Assembly: GCA_965262875.1 (NCBI GenBank)
Contig: OZ253569.1
Coordinates: 4,526,001 to 4,590,000, forward strand
DNA length: 64,000 nt
From: JBALVT01 sp965262875
GTDB lineage: Bacteria > Pseudomonadota > Gammaproteobacteria > Pseudomonadales > Halieaceae
Direction of reading: 5' to 3'
The notes beneath the pieces are model-generated. The model ran no database searches. It saw only the letters and a program-made list of their open reading frames with translations, and was not told the DNA's origin. The first letter of the stretch is position 1; each line of letters opens with the position of its first letter. Of this stretch, positions 1-9,144 are shown piece after piece. Made by a program: the position numbers and the translations under genes.

Positions 1-1589
1 ATAAGCCCTACACCATCACAGGTGCGCCGCGGGTGGTTAAAGGCAAGGTTATCATCGGCAACGGCGGGGCAGAAATGGGCGTTAGAGGCTTCGTTTCGGC
101 CTACAGCGCCAGCGATGGTGAATTGTTGTGGCGCTTTTATACAGTGCCCGGGAATCCCGATGAGCCCTCGGAGAGTAAGGCTCTGGATATGGCGGCGAAG
201 ACCTGGGTCGGTGGCAAGTGGTGGGAACATGGTGGTGGCGGCACAGTCTGGGATTCTATGTCCTACGATGCCGAGTTAGATCTGTTGTATATCGGGGTGG
301 GCAACGGCTCGCCCTGGAGCCGCCGGCTGCGAAGCCCGGGCGGTGGAGACAATTTGTTCCTGTCCTCAATTGTCGCTTTAAGACCCGATACGGGTGAATA
401 CGTTTGGCATTATCAAACCTCGCCAGGGGACAGTTGGGATTTCACGGCGACCCAGCAAATGATTCTTGCGGATATCCGTATTGATGGCAAAGATCGAAAA
501 GTCCTTATGCAAGCACCTAAGAATGGCTTCTTCTATATATTGGATCGAGAAACGGGTGAGTTTCTATCGGGCAAGCCATTTGTGAACGTGAACTGGGCGA
601 CAGGCATAGATCCAGTTACCGGCCGGCCGGACATCGTACCCGAAGCGTTTTATTCCGACACTGTGTTCGAATCCCGACCCAGTCCCTTTGGTGCACATAC
701 CTGGCACTCTATGAGTTACAACCCCGATTCCGGACTGGTCTACATTCCCGCGATGGATATTAGTTTTCCACATAAAATAGATGAGACCTTTGAGTTTCTG
801 GATCTTGGCGTTAACGTTGGGATAGACGGCGTCGTCTCAGCGTGGCCAACCGATCCGGCCATCCGCAAACAGATCCGAGAGTCTATGCGAGGGTTCCTCA
901 TTGCCTGGGACCCCGTTAAACAAAAGCCCGCCTGGGTGGTAGATCATAAAACGTCCTGGAATGGTGGTGTGGTATCTACAGCGGCAAACCTGTTGTTCCA
1001 GGGCAACGGTGAAGGTGAACTTGTTGCGTATCGGGCTGACTCCGGCAAAGCTTTATGGTCTTTCGATGCACAGACCGGCATTGTTGCCGCGCCGATATCC
1101 TATAAGGTAGGTGCAGATCAATACGTAGCCGTGCTAGCCGGTTGGGGGGGCACGATGCCGCTCATCCAGGGCGGGGCCTTAACGGAAGCTGCCAATAGAA
1201 ACGTCAGTAGAATTTTAGTCTTTAAACTTGATGGTAAGGGCACGCTGCCTGAATTGCAGTTGATTCAGAAGAAACTTGACCCTCCGCCAATGACTGCTTC
1301 GAGTGAACAAATAAAGAAAGGCATGGCCTTGTATCACCGCACCTGCTTTGCCTGCCATGGTGATACGGCAGTCAGCGGCGGTGTTATCCCGGATTTGCGC
1401 TATACCGCAAAAGCCACCCATGAGGTATGGGACCAGATCGTCCTGGAAGGGCTTTTCACCGCCGGTGGCATGGTTGGATTCTCTGACATACTCGACGAAG
1501 CAGACTCAAAGGCGATCCAAGCCTATGTGATCAAACGCGCTCACGATGCCAAAATGAATGAGACTGACAAAGCGATGGTTCCGCAATGA
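1..1589 (+). CDS. PQQ-dependent alcohol dehydrogenase with C-terminal cytochrome c (5' end outside window)
   Basis: Quinohemoprotein alcohol dehydrogenase, a periplasmic enzyme that oxidises alcohols with pyrroloquinoline quinone and passes electrons to its own haem. The frame is open from base 3, so the start and signal peptide lie upstream; the GTG at 33 is internal. The visible part has PQQ-propeller sequence (YTITGAPRVVKGKVIIGNGG, then RSPGGGDNLFLSSIVALRPD and repeated W-docking strands) and a haem motif CFACH encoded at 1344-1358. Its stop overlaps the next start (ATGA), so it is co-transcribed with a Tat-exported small protein and a GMC oxidoreductase. The nearby CYP153 makes terminal alcohols a likely substrate, but that is inferred from context. 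Family assignment is very secure. Confidence 0.95.
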   Translation, partial: KPYTITGAPRVVKGKVIIGNGGAEMGVRGFVSAYSASDGELLWRFYTVPGNPDEPSESKALDMAAKTWVGGKWWEHGGGGTVWDSMSYDAELDLLYIGVGNGSPWSRRLRSPGGGDNLFLSSIVALRPDTGEYVWHYQTSPGDSWDFTATQQMILADIRIDGKDRKVLMQAPKNGFFYILDRETGEFLSGKPFVNVNWATGIDPVTGRPDIVPEAFYSDTVFESRPSPFGAHTWHSMSYNPDSGLVYIPAMDISFPHKIDETFEFLDLGVNVGIDGVVSAWPTDPAIRKQIRESMRGFLIAWDPVKQKPAWVVDHKTSWNGGVVSTAANLLFQGNGEGELVAYRADSGKALWSFDAQTGIVAAPISYKVGADQYVAVLAGWGGTMPLIQGGALTEAANRNVSRILVFKLDGKGTLPELQLIQKKLDPPPMTASSEQIKKGMALYHRTCFACHGDTAVSGGVIPDLRYTAKATHEVWDQIVLEGLFTAGGMVGFSDILDEADSKAIQAYVIKRAHDAKMNETDKAMVPQ

Positions 1590-2131
1590 TAGAGATAAGC
1601 AGAAGAAACTTCTCCGGGTATCTGGGAAGGGGCGCGGCAGCGATAGGGGCCGTTTCTGGTCTCGGCTTTTCCAGTTTGCGCGCAATCGCCGATGATACCC
1701 CCGATGATGCCCCTGATGAAATAACCAAAAATATCGAATTGGCGACGCTCGCCCAATATGCGTATTTTATCGTGCCACTATTAGAGCCGTCCCACATTCG
1801 CTACCGACAGCTTGCACAAAAAGTTGCGGATATGACTCGCCAGGTACCCGCACTTACCGCGATGAAAAATTCCGGCATCGCCGCGTTAAGCGCTACAGAA
1901 AAAGGCCCATGGAGCAAACAGTCCAGCGTGGATAGGCAAGACACTGTCAAACTACTTGCGGGTACGCCGTTTTTTAATTTCCTGCATTGGAGCGCTGCAG
2001 AAATCGTACTGCGCGAGCCCAAGCTCTGGGAGCAACTTGGATATGAAGGATCTTCGATCGAGCATGGCGGCTATTTAAATCGTGGCTTTGATGACATCGA
2101 TTGGTTACCCGCACACAAAGGAAAGTCCTAG
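1586..2131 (+). CDS. Tat-exported small subunit, gluconate 2-dehydrogenase subunit 3-like
   Basis: Protein of 181 residues starting with a twin-arginine signal (SRRNFSGYL, then a small hydrophobic segment). The size, the Tat signal and the position directly before a GMC flavoprotein fit the small subunit of membrane-bound GMC dehydrogenases (gluconate 2-dehydrogenase subunit 3 type). That subunit helps export the flavoprotein, which has no signal of its own. The start ATG overlaps the upstream stop by 4 bases and the stop lies just before the ATG at 2133, so the three genes form one translation-coupled unit. The family call rests on size, signal and context more than on a catalytic motif. Confidence 0.75.
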   Translation: MIEISRRNFSGYLGRGAAAIGAVSGLGFSSLRAIADDTPDDAPDEITKNIELATLAQYAYFIVPLLEPSHIRYRQLAQKVADMTRQVPALTAMKNSGIAALSATEKGPWSKQSSVDRQDTVKLLAGTPFFNFLHWSAAEIVLREPKLWEQLGYEGSSIEHGGYLNRGFDDIDWLPAHKGKS

Positions 2132-2132
2132 C

Positions 2133-3686
2133 ATGAAGACGTTTCGGCATGACGAATCGGTGGTGGTCATAATAGGATCAGGAGCGGGCGGCGGAACACT
2201 GGCGAACGAGCTTGCCCAACGGGGGATAGACGTTGTCTGTCTTGAAGCTGGGAAACGCCTGGCCCCGGAGGAGGTCATCAACGACGAGGCCGTTATGTTC
2301 GATCGATTGACATGGCTGGACAGGCGTATTGGAACGGGACTGTCGGTAGCACAGTTCCCCGTTTGGACCTGTAAAACCGTAGGCGGTACGACCATGCACT
2401 GGACCGCATCTTGCCCTCGCATGCAGGAGCACGAGTTTCTCGCCCGTTCAACTTATGGGGATATTCCCGATACCAACCTTGTCGACTGGCCCTTAAGCCT
2501 ACAAGACCTGGAGCCCTATTACGATAAAGCTGAAGATAAAATGGGCGTAACCGGAACCCACGGTATTCCCCGATTGCCCGGCAACAATAACTACAAGGTA
2601 TTGGAAAGCGGTGCCCTAGCGGTCGGCTATAGCGAGATAGATACCAATAATGTGGCCATCAACTCCAAGGTTCGAGACGGCCGCGCGCCCTGCATGCAAC
2701 TTGGTTTTTGCACCAGCGGCTGTAAAGTCCACGCAAAATGGTCGACTCTCTATACGGAAATAGCCCAGGCGGAATTAACGGACTACTTTGAGCTGCGACC
2801 CGAATCAATGGCTGTGCGCATCACTCACAATGACAAGGGCCGCGTTGATGCGGTTGTTTACCGTGACAATCACGGCCTGGAAATTACGCAACAAGCGCGC
2901 ATTGTTTGTGTTGCGGGCAATGCGGTGGAAACCACGCGTATCTTGTTAAATTCCCACAGCGAACGATATCCCGACGGTCTGGCAAATTCCAGCGGGCAGG
3001 TGGGACGCAACTACATGCACCATTTTGCGATACCGGTCATTGGTATTATGCCGGGGCCGGTTAACTCACACCGCGGAACACATCAGGCCGGCATTGTAAA
3101 AGATGAACGGGGTCATAATCCTCAACGTGGTTTTGGTGGCGGGTTTCTTTTTCTGATGGCACCGTTTACACCAGAAATCATGTCGAAAATTATTTTCCAG
3201 AATATTTGGGGGCAGCAATTAGCCGACATCATGAAGCAGTTTGTCAACATGGCTTCGATGCTGGTTCACGGCGAGGACCTGCCACAGGAAAATAACCGTA
3301 TTACCCTTCACCCTACGCAGAAAGATCAAAATGATCTTCCCGTTCCCGTCATACACTACGAAGATCATGCCAACACCATTGCCATGAAGGAATTTGCTGT
3401 GCAAAAGGGCAGGGCTATCTATGAAAGTTTAGGAGCCAAAGAAGTCTTTGATGCTCCCGACGTTTTTCCTGCAGCACATAACTTGGGAGTAGCCCGAATG
3501 GGCAATGACCCGGCCAAGAGTGTGTGCAACTCCTGGGGGCAATCCCACGATATTGACAATCTATTCGTATCCGACGGCAGCCTATTTCCGACTGTCGGTT
3601 GTGAGAATCCAACGCTTACCATTGTCGCGCTGGTGTTGCGTCAAGCGGATTATATTGAGCGGGAAATTCAATCTCACGCACTATGA
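2133..3686 (+). CDS. GMC-family FAD-dependent oxidoreductase (dehydrogenase large subunit)
   Basis: Flavoprotein of 517 residues. The N-terminus has the FAD-binding dinucleotide fold VVIIGSGAGGG followed about 18 residues later by an acidic strand end (CLEAGKRL). The C-terminus has the GMC active-site region HNLGVARMGNDP and CENPTLTI, which carry the conserved His and Asn. The ATG at 2133 is preferred to the in-frame codon at 2082 because it has a GGAAAG ribosome site and the FAD motif then sits at residues 13-21. The protein probably works with the Tat-exported subunit encoded just upstream, oxidising an alcohol, sugar or sterol-type substrate in the periplasm. The stop overlaps the next start by 4 bases. 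Confidence 0.92.
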   Translation: MKTFRHDESVVVIIGSGAGGGTLANELAQRGIDVVCLEAGKRLAPEEVINDEAVMFDRLTWLDRRIGTGLSVAQFPVWTCKTVGGTTMHWTASCPRMQEHEFLARSTYGDIPDTNLVDWPLSLQDLEPYYDKAEDKMGVTGTHGIPRLPGNNNYKVLESGALAVGYSEIDTNNVAINSKVRDGRAPCMQLGFCTSGCKVHAKWSTLYTEIAQAELTDYFELRPESMAVRITHNDKGRVDAVVYRDNHGLEITQQARIVCVAGNAVETTRILLNSHSERYPDGLANSSGQVGRNYMHHFAIPVIGIMPGPVNSHRGTHQAGIVKDERGHNPQRGFGGGFLFLMAPFTPEIMSKIIFQNIWGQQLADIMKQFVNMASMLVHGEDLPQENNRITLHPTQKDQNDLPVPVIHYEDHANTIAMKEFAVQKGRAIYESLGAKEVFDAPDVFPAAHNLGVARMGNDPAKSVCNSWGQSHDIDNLFVSDGSLFPTVGCENPTLTIVALVLRQADYIEREIQSHAL

Positions 3687-4600
3687 AAGTTTGCATCATA
3701 GGATGCGGCGGCATTGGTAGTATTTATGGCGCCCACCTGGCATTGCGAGATAATGTTGAGGTATGGGTCTACGACAGCAACAGCCGCCACGCTGACGCCA
3801 TTAATCAGGGGGGTTTACGGATTGTTGGAGAACAACAATGCACAGCCCTAGTACAGGCGACAACTGATGCAAGTAAGATACCCGACTGCGACTTTGGCAT
3901 AATCGCCACCAAGGTCTACCACACCCGTGACGCCATAGCGGCCACAGCCCATGCACTGCGCAATGGCATCATCTGTTCCGTGCAAAATGGTGTCGGCAAC
4001 GAAGACGTTATCGCCGAATACCTACCTGACATTATCAGTGGCGCAACTTTGTTGGGTGGGCATATCACTGCGCCCGGCGTAGTTAACTATGACACGCTGG
4101 GAACTACCTGGATCGGAGTTGGGGGAGGGGAGGTACCGCTACCCTCTTTGCAAAAATTTGCACAAGAACTATCTCTGAGCGGCCTGGAGACGGTAGTCGT
4201 TAAAGACATTAGAGCCATGAAGTGGGCGAAACTGATCTTTAATGCCGCAGCTAATCCCCTGTGCGCACTCACTTCTTTGCCCTTCGGTGAGGTCTACAAG
4301 CAGCCGTCTTTGAATAATCTGATGCTGGGTTTAGCTCGAGAAGGTATGGCGGTGGCAGAGGCTATGGGAATTCAGCTCGATTCAAATCCTATCGAAATGT
4401 TGGATAAAGCTTCTGAAAGTGCAGCTTCTCACATACCCAGCATGTTGTCGGATGTCATGAGTAAGAGAAAGACAGAAGTTGCCGCGCTCAATGGTGGCAT
4501 TGTCAAATATGCGCGACAAGTGGGTCTCCCATGCCCCTTAAACGAGGCTATTGTTGGCTTAGTGAGTGGTCTTGAAACTTCCTGGATTGCTCCGCAATAG
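3683..4600 (+). CDS. Ketopantoate reductase (PanE/ApbA) family protein
   Basis: Protein of 305 residues with an N-terminal Rossmann motif (MKVCIIGCGGIGSIYGAHLA) and the family's central and C-terminal signatures (VQNGVGNE, KWAKLIFNAAANPLCALT, SMLSDVMSKRKTEV). Family members reduce 2-ketopantoate or other 2-oxo acids with NADPH in the cytoplasm. Its place as the last gene of an alcohol-dehydrogenase operon, joined by an ATGA overlap, suggests a catabolic reductase/dehydrogenase rather than the pantothenate-pathway enzyme. The substrate cannot be read from sequence. Confidence 0.85.
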   Translation: MKVCIIGCGGIGSIYGAHLALRDNVEVWVYDSNSRHADAINQGGLRIVGEQQCTALVQATTDASKIPDCDFGIIATKVYHTRDAIAATAHALRNGIICSVQNGVGNEDVIAEYLPDIISGATLLGGHITAPGVVNYDTLGTTWIGVGGGEVPLPSLQKFAQELSLSGLETVVVKDIRAMKWAKLIFNAAANPLCALTSLPFGEVYKQPSLNNLMLGLAREGMAVAEAMGIQLDSNPIEMLDKASESAASHIPSMLSDVMSKRKTEVAALNGGIVKYARQVGLPCPLNEAIVGLVSGLETSWIAPQ

Positions 4601-4617
4601 TCAGTCTAGTTCCCAGA

Positions 4618-5826
4618 TTAATTTTCGCGCAATTTAAGTGGGACCAGCAACGCCAGCGCAAATACCATAGCACCAGAAAATACGAATAGAGCCGATGAAT
4701 AGCTACCGCTGTTATCGTACAGGCGGCCGATTAATGCATATCCGGGCAGAATACACAGGGTGATGAGTGGCGTCATCAGCCCCATCGCTTTTCCGAAGTT
4801 AGCCAATCCAAAAATGTGGGCAGTCATCGCCCCCCAGATTGGCAGCATACCCCCTGCAGCGAGGCCCAGCGCACTGCAGGCGCAGAGCATGTATATGTAG
4901 GCAGCTTCCTCCAGTGCCAGAATCAAAAGCCCGACTATAGCCAAACATTGAGCGACCCATAGGCCTGCCTTAAGACTGAATTTATCGGCCGCCACGCCAA
5001 AAAGCAGTTTGCCTACAATTCCGGCAATCGCAATTGTCATTATAAGGCTGGCGGCCCTGGACTCCGTCTCTCCCAAATTAATTGCATAGGGTGAAATATT
5101 GGCTAGAACAGCCGAGTAGGCGCTAAATAGAATGCCCAGACTCAACCCCATATACCAATAACCTGGATTCGCCAGAATTTGTTGTAGCGAAATGGGTGGG
5201 TCCAGGTCTGAGCTCGACTCGGTTGCATCGCCGCTGGCCTCAGCAGTTAAGCCTACATCCGAGGGCTTGCCGCGTATTGTCAAAACGACTATCGGGAGCA
5301 TTACCAGGAGAGACCATAGGGATAGCTGCTCAAGCGCATGGCGCCAGCCAGATTGTTCCAGCATAGTGCTTATGAGGTTTGGAACAATGATTCCCCCGAC
5401 AGAGGTACCCAGCGCGGAGATACCAAGAGCACGGCCTCTACTAACCGTAAACCACCGTGAAATAGCGGTGGAGGCACACATCGCACCTGCGAAACCATTC
5501 GCAACTGCCATGGTCAGGCCAAATAGCACGACGTATTCAGTAATCGAGCTACTGTGCGCAATCCCCCATAAGCCCGCACTGAAGACTATGGTGCCCCCTG
5601 CCATCAACCAGCGAACGGGATAACGATCTATCATGATGCCCGCCAAGGGAGTAACTACTAGACCCAGAACCGTTCCCGCGGCCAAGCTGTACATCACCTG
5701 TTCGAGACTCGCACCGAACTCAGCCCTAACGGGAGCAACCATAAGACTCGCCGAATAGGCAAAAAAACCGAGAACAAACATCTGGGCGACAAATGCGCCA
5801 GATACAATGCGCCAACCGTAAAACAT
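4618..5826 (-). CDS. MFS transporter (monocarboxylate/oxalate-formate antiporter-like)
   Basis: Twelve-helix major facilitator of about 402 residues. The start is set at MFYGWRIVSGAF, ten codons inside the longest frame, because MFYGWRIV is the usual beginning of this subfamily. Several Gly-rich helices and the loop MIDRYPVRWLMAGG typical of MFS loop 2-3 are visible. Relatives move mono- and dicarboxylates. The gene converges with the oxidoreductase operon and lies downstream of CYP153 on the same strand, so uptake or efflux of an acid product is a reasonable guess. Confidence 0.85.
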   Translation of the reverse strand: MFYGWRIVSGAFVAQMFVLGFFAYSASLMVAPVRAEFGASLEQVMYSLAAGTVLGLVVTPLAGIMIDRYPVRWLMAGGTIVFSAGLWGIAHSSSITEYVVLFGLTMAVANGFAGAMCASTAISRWFTVSRGRALGISALGTSVGGIIVPNLISTMLEQSGWRHALEQLSLWSLLVMLPIVVLTIRGKPSDVGLTAEASGDATESSSDLDPPISLQQILANPGYWYMGLSLGILFSAYSAVLANISPYAINLGETESRAASLIMTIAIAGIVGKLLFGVAADKFSLKAGLWVAQCLAIVGLLILALEEAAYIYMLCACSALGLAAGGMLPIWGAMTAHIFGLANFGKAMGLMTPLITLCILPGYALIGRLYDNSGSYSSALFVFSGAMVFALALLVPLKLREN

Positions 5827-5964
5827 GTAGTTGAGCCCTCCTTGGGCGGCTGCCAATCATTATTGTTAGCGGCAGCTCTAAGTATAAAGTATTCGGCGCC
5901 GAGCCCCGCCGCCTATACAGATTTTATAATTTGTAGATAATTTGACCCGGTCGGGGGGAACCGA

Positions 5965-7191
5965 TCAGGCGTGCAGCTTAACCTGCAGGTCGGTGTAGCC
6001 CATTATAAAATTAGACTCCACCCGGTTCGGCTCCGCCATCACTTCTATATGTGAAAAACGCGCCAGCAGTTCTTCCCATAAAATCTGCAGCTGCATTTCG
6101 CCGAGGCGATTACCCATACAACGATGGATACCAAAACCAAATGACACATGGTGGCGCGCCCGAGGGCGGTCGATGATGAAGTCGTTGGGATTGTCGATCA
6201 CCTCGTCATCGCGATTGCCCGAGACATACCACATAACAACCTTGTCGCCCTTTTTGATTGTCTTACCGCCCAGTTCTACATCTTCTGTGGCGATTCGGCG
6301 CATATGGGCAAGCGGCGTCTGCCAACGGATAATCTCCGATACCATGCCCGGTATCAGGGAATGGTCAGCCTTGAGCTTGTCGAACTGTTCCGGAAACTTG
6401 TTGAGAGCGTAGACTCCACCACTCATCGAATTGCGAGTGGTATCGTTACCACCCACGATTAGCAGGATGAGGTTACCGAGATATTCCATGGGATCCATAT
6501 CCCGGGTGTTAGGGTCGTGGGCCAGCAGAGAAATAAAGTCCATGGCCGGAGGTTCGTTCACGCGCCGGTTCCACACTTCTGTAAAGTACGCGAGGCAGTC
6601 CTTCAACCCGGCCTCGCGTTCCTCCAAGGAAATGCCGCTCATACCCACAGCGGGGCTTGATGTGGCGACGTCGGACCAACTGCTTAACTTGCGGCGATCC
6701 TCCTGGGGAATATCGAACAGGGTTGCCAGCATGCGTCCGGTCAGTTCGATGGACACGCGATCAACCCAATCGAAACTTTCTCCCACCGGCAGTTCATCGA
6801 GTACTTCCTGGATGCGCCCGCGGATCAGACCCTCCCATTCGGCCAACTGCTTGGGAGCTACCGCGGGTGTCACAGCGGCCCGCTGCACATCGTGTTTAGG
6901 TTGATCCATGGCGATGAATTGCGGCGGGATAAAGTCTGAGTCTGGTTCGCCGATAACAATCAATGGCTCAGATGAAAATTCTTTGTGATGGGAGTCCACG
7001 AACACAATGTCCTTGAACTTGGTGATGGACCAGTAGGGCCCGAATTGCTCGCTGTCGACAAAATGAACCGGGTCTTCTTTGCGCAGGCGTTCAAAGTAAG
7101 CCCAGTGCCGTTGCTGTTGAAAAAGGGCTCCCGAGCTTGGGTCCAGATCTTCCAACGCCAGGGAATAGGGATCGGGGATGGGTGCATTCAT
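5965..7191 (-). CDS. Cytochrome P450, CYP153 family (terminal alkane/fatty-acid hydroxylase)
   Basis: Soluble P450 of 408 residues. The I-helix signature LLIVGGNDTTRNSMSGG (about 243-259), the K-helix EIIRWQTPLAHMRR (286-299) and the haem loop FGFGIHRCMGNR with the ligand Cys at 358 match the CYP153 family closely. CYP153 enzymes hydroxylate the terminal methyl of n-alkanes or fatty acids using ferredoxin and ferredoxin reductase. No redox partner is visible in this window. The alcohol-oxidising genes at 1-3686 could process the product. An SD-like run (GGAGATAACC) precedes the ATG. The protein starts shorter than some CYP153 members, which carry an extra N-terminal tail. Confidence 0.93.
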   Translation of the reverse strand: MNAPIPDPYSLALEDLDPSSGALFQQQRHWAYFERLRKEDPVHFVDSEQFGPYWSITKFKDIVFVDSHHKEFSSEPLIVIGEPDSDFIPPQFIAMDQPKHDVQRAAVTPAVAPKQLAEWEGLIRGRIQEVLDELPVGESFDWVDRVSIELTGRMLATLFDIPQEDRRKLSSWSDVATSSPAVGMSGISLEEREAGLKDCLAYFTEVWNRRVNEPPAMDFISLLAHDPNTRDMDPMEYLGNLILLIVGGNDTTRNSMSGGVYALNKFPEQFDKLKADHSLIPGMVSEIIRWQTPLAHMRRIATEDVELGGKTIKKGDKVVMWYVSGNRDDEVIDNPNDFIIDRPRARHHVSFGFGIHRCMGNRLGEMQLQILWEELLARFSHIEVMAEPNRVESNFIMGYTDLQVKLHA

Positions 7192-7363
7192 GGTTATCTC
7201 CTAAGCTCGAATTTGGACATGGGAACGATCAGATCTGAGACAACATTCTGGTCTGTCGCCAATTAATAATCAAATGGTCATTTGCGCATGTCCGTCAGTG
7301 TGAATAGAGATGGCTCGTTATATAGAAGCCCAACACTAAACGCTGAAAATTCCAACAAAGACA

Positions 7364-7393
7364 TTGACGTGGGTAAAATTCATTGTGTATATA
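7364..7393 (+). promoter_or_regulatory. Putative sigma-70 promoter ahead of the DUF4956/VTC region
   Basis: TTGACG at 7364-7369 and TATATA at 7388-7393 are separated by 18 bases, which is close to the housekeeping consensus. The -10 runs into the palindrome at 7393-7412. It would transcribe rightward into 7450 and beyond. Prediction from sequence only. Confidence 0.55.
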
Positions 7394-7412
7394 TGGGGAA
7401 TATATTCCCCAT
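7393..7412. promoter_or_regulatory. Perfect 20-bp palindrome, candidate operator
   Basis: ATGGGGAATATATTCCCCAT reads the same on both strands. It begins at the last base of the predicted -10 box and covers the expected transcription start, the usual place for a repressor operator. No regulator gene is adjacent, so the cognate protein is unknown. An RNA hairpin at the mRNA 5' end is the alternative. Confidence 0.5.
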
Positions 7413-7421
7413 TTGAAGAAA

Positions 7422-7488
7422 ATCAATCAAATATCCGGAGGGCAATAAAATGGAAACTGTTCAAGCTCTGAACATTACGGACCCTATA
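7422..7488 (+). repeat. 67-bp direct repeat, copy 1 (matches 9118-9184)
   Basis: This stretch matches 9118-9184 at 62 of 67 positions by eye. It holds a ribosome site (GGAGGGCAATAAA) and the first 13 codons of a DUF4956-like reading frame, plus upstream bases equivalent to the 3' end of the glycosyltransferase-like gene. Similarity stops abruptly at 7488. Confidence 0.85.
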
Positions 7489-7554
7489 TTTGATCGACGT
7501 AGCAGTGGAACCAAACCGGCGTCTAGTTCGTGTATACGTTCAAGACACTGGTAA
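7450..7554 (+). pseudogene. Truncated duplicate of the DUF4956 gene start
   Basis: The ATG at 7450 opens METVQALNITDP, which is nearly identical to the start of the DUF4956 protein at 9146 (METFQALNITDP). The similarity then breaks off and the frame closes after 34 codons. It keeps a good ribosome site, so a short peptide could still be made. It is best read as the remnant of a duplication or insertion that separated the promoter at 7364 from the full-length gene. Confidence 0.7.
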
Positions 7555-7595
7555 TAAATCACATCATCGCCGCCACAGGCGGCAGGGAGCACAAC

Positions 7596-8203
7596 ATGAA
7601 AAGATTCATCGCGGGATCAGTCATCGTTTTGGGTATCGCCTCCGGAAATTCATCCGCTGCGCCGGTTCTCCAGATCAAGGGTAGCGCCGGACAGAGTGTG
7701 CTTGCTCTCAACAGCGCATTTTCTGAAGCATTGGCCATGGCAGGTATAGAAAACTCCGCCATAAAGTCTGCCAAGTTGCGCTCTAATGGGCGTCGTCTGC
7801 GACTTCCCGTCAGCGGCGGCGTAATTGACCTAGACGGTATTTTGGGGAGATCAACCACGCCGGGGGTCTACGTATGGAGAACCTCGCTGAAACAAAATTG
7901 AAGCTGCATAACCTGAAAATGGAACTGTTCGAAGGCCAGCTCCAGGTGTCCGGAGTGGCCCAGGTGAATGGCGATATTTCCGGCAGAATTCCTCTGTTCG
8001 ACATTGTCATTTCGGAAGACACTGACATTACTACCAAATCTAACGGGAAGCTGTTGACGCGCAAGCTGGGCCTGACCCAAACCGCGTCCGACCTACTCAA
8101 TGTTGAGCTGGGCTTCTTTGTTCCAGCGGGTGAGGCGGTCGCCATGATCGGCGGCAAGGCAAAGCTACGCGGCTACAAATCAGATGATGACTCCGATGAC
8201 TGA
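7596..8203 (+). pseudogene. Exported protein of unknown function, split by a -1 frameshift at 7841-7847
   Basis: The first part (from ATG 7596) begins with a signal peptide (MKRFIAGSVIVLGIASGNSSAA) and runs to a stop at 7901. A second frame continues to 8203 (ending GGKAKLRGYKSDDDSDD). Joining them at 7841-7847 gives SGGVIDLDGILGEINHAGGL, a sensible continuous protein resembling secreted proteins that carry a G-x-I-x-H-x-G-G-L segment. The join falls on T TTG GGG, which fits the X XXY YYZ pattern for programmed -1 slippage in the correct phase. A one-base deletion or a sequencing error is equally possible. Length if joined is about 202 residues. Function unknown; it sits upstream of the polymer-type operon. 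Confidence 0.65.
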
Positions 8204-8364
8204 TGGAGTAGCTTAGTCTCCTGGCGAAACCTTAGAGAGCAAGAGTTGTTTGCAGGCCCGGTTGCGGCGCGTTAGATAGACCATTCACCAATCTCCGGTG
8301 AAAGCAGCGCGTCGCTGTTCAATATTTTCGCTTTGCGCCTGAAAAATCAAAAATCAGGGTAAAT

Positions 8365-9144
8365 ATGTCTAATCAGCCCCCAATCGCCATCAGCTATCGC
8401 CCCAAGAAGGACAACTATCTACCGGTTGTTGTGGCCTCCATTCGTCGCCATCTCGGCGACTGGCCAATCGTCCTGCTTACGGAGGAAAAACACCTGCCAC
8501 CTGAAAACTGGCTGAGAAATAATGACGTGAATGCCATTACCGGTTGGGAACATTCACAGGACGCCAATAAAGTCTTGCGCCTGTGGGAACATCAGGAAAT
8601 ATTTTCCCGCCATTTTGAGCGCTGGATCTGGTGGCATGACGATATGGTTCTGCTTCGGCCGCTGGAGGACCCCGAGGCTGAGTTCAGCCGGCCATTGGTT
8701 GCCCAGGGTGAACGGAAGCGGCCTAATAAAGAGCTGTCCAACTGGCGCGGTTGGTTATGGGATACGCTGGGGTTTTTTCGCTGTCTCAATATACCGGCCC
8801 CCAATCCGGTACTCCATATTCCCCGAGTCATCGAGCGGGAGATGCTGGTATCGATACCCGCAGAATGGAATCGACAGCGACTCCTGTTTGAACCCACTTA
8901 TCTATTATGGCGCTGGCACCAATTGGGTATTACCGCAGAAATCGCCGAAGATTATCGCTGCAGCGAGTTCAAGGATAAAATTCCGTCAATTTTCGAGTTG
9001 GAGGCAGCTGGCTTTACGATACTGAATTGGGGGAAGAAGATTAACCACGAATCAGCACATGCGGAATTTGGCGAGCTGTATCCGCTGACATTCTCGCTCT
9101 TCGTGGGCGGTAACTACATCAACCAAAGATCCAGAGGGCAATAA
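8365..9144 (+). CDS. Glycosyltransferase-like protein of unknown substrate
   Basis: Protein of 259 residues with an ATG preceded by AGGG. It lacks a signal peptide or membrane segment. The N-terminus (PIAISYRPKKDNYLPVVVAS, then DWPIVLLTEE) looks like the start of a GT-A nucleotide-sugar fold, and WIWWHDDMVLLRP (about 88-100) resembles the metal-binding DxD strand of such enzymes. I do not recognise a named family. The stop TAA at 9142-9144 lies one base before the DUF4956 start, so it belongs to the DUF4956/VTC/porin operon and could build or decorate a surface polymer. Only the fold class is suggested. Confidence 0.6.
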   Translation: MSNQPPIAISYRPKKDNYLPVVVASIRRHLGDWPIVLLTEEKHLPPENWLRNNDVNAITGWEHSQDANKVLRLWEHQEIFSRHFERWIWWHDDMVLLRPLEDPEAEFSRPLVAQGERKRPNKELSNWRGWLWDTLGFFRCLNIPAPNPVLHIPRVIEREMLVSIPAEWNRQRLLFEPTYLLWRWHQLGITAEIAEDYRCSEFKDKIPSIFELEAAGFTILNWGKKINHESAHAEFGELYPLTFSLFVGGNYINQRSRGQ

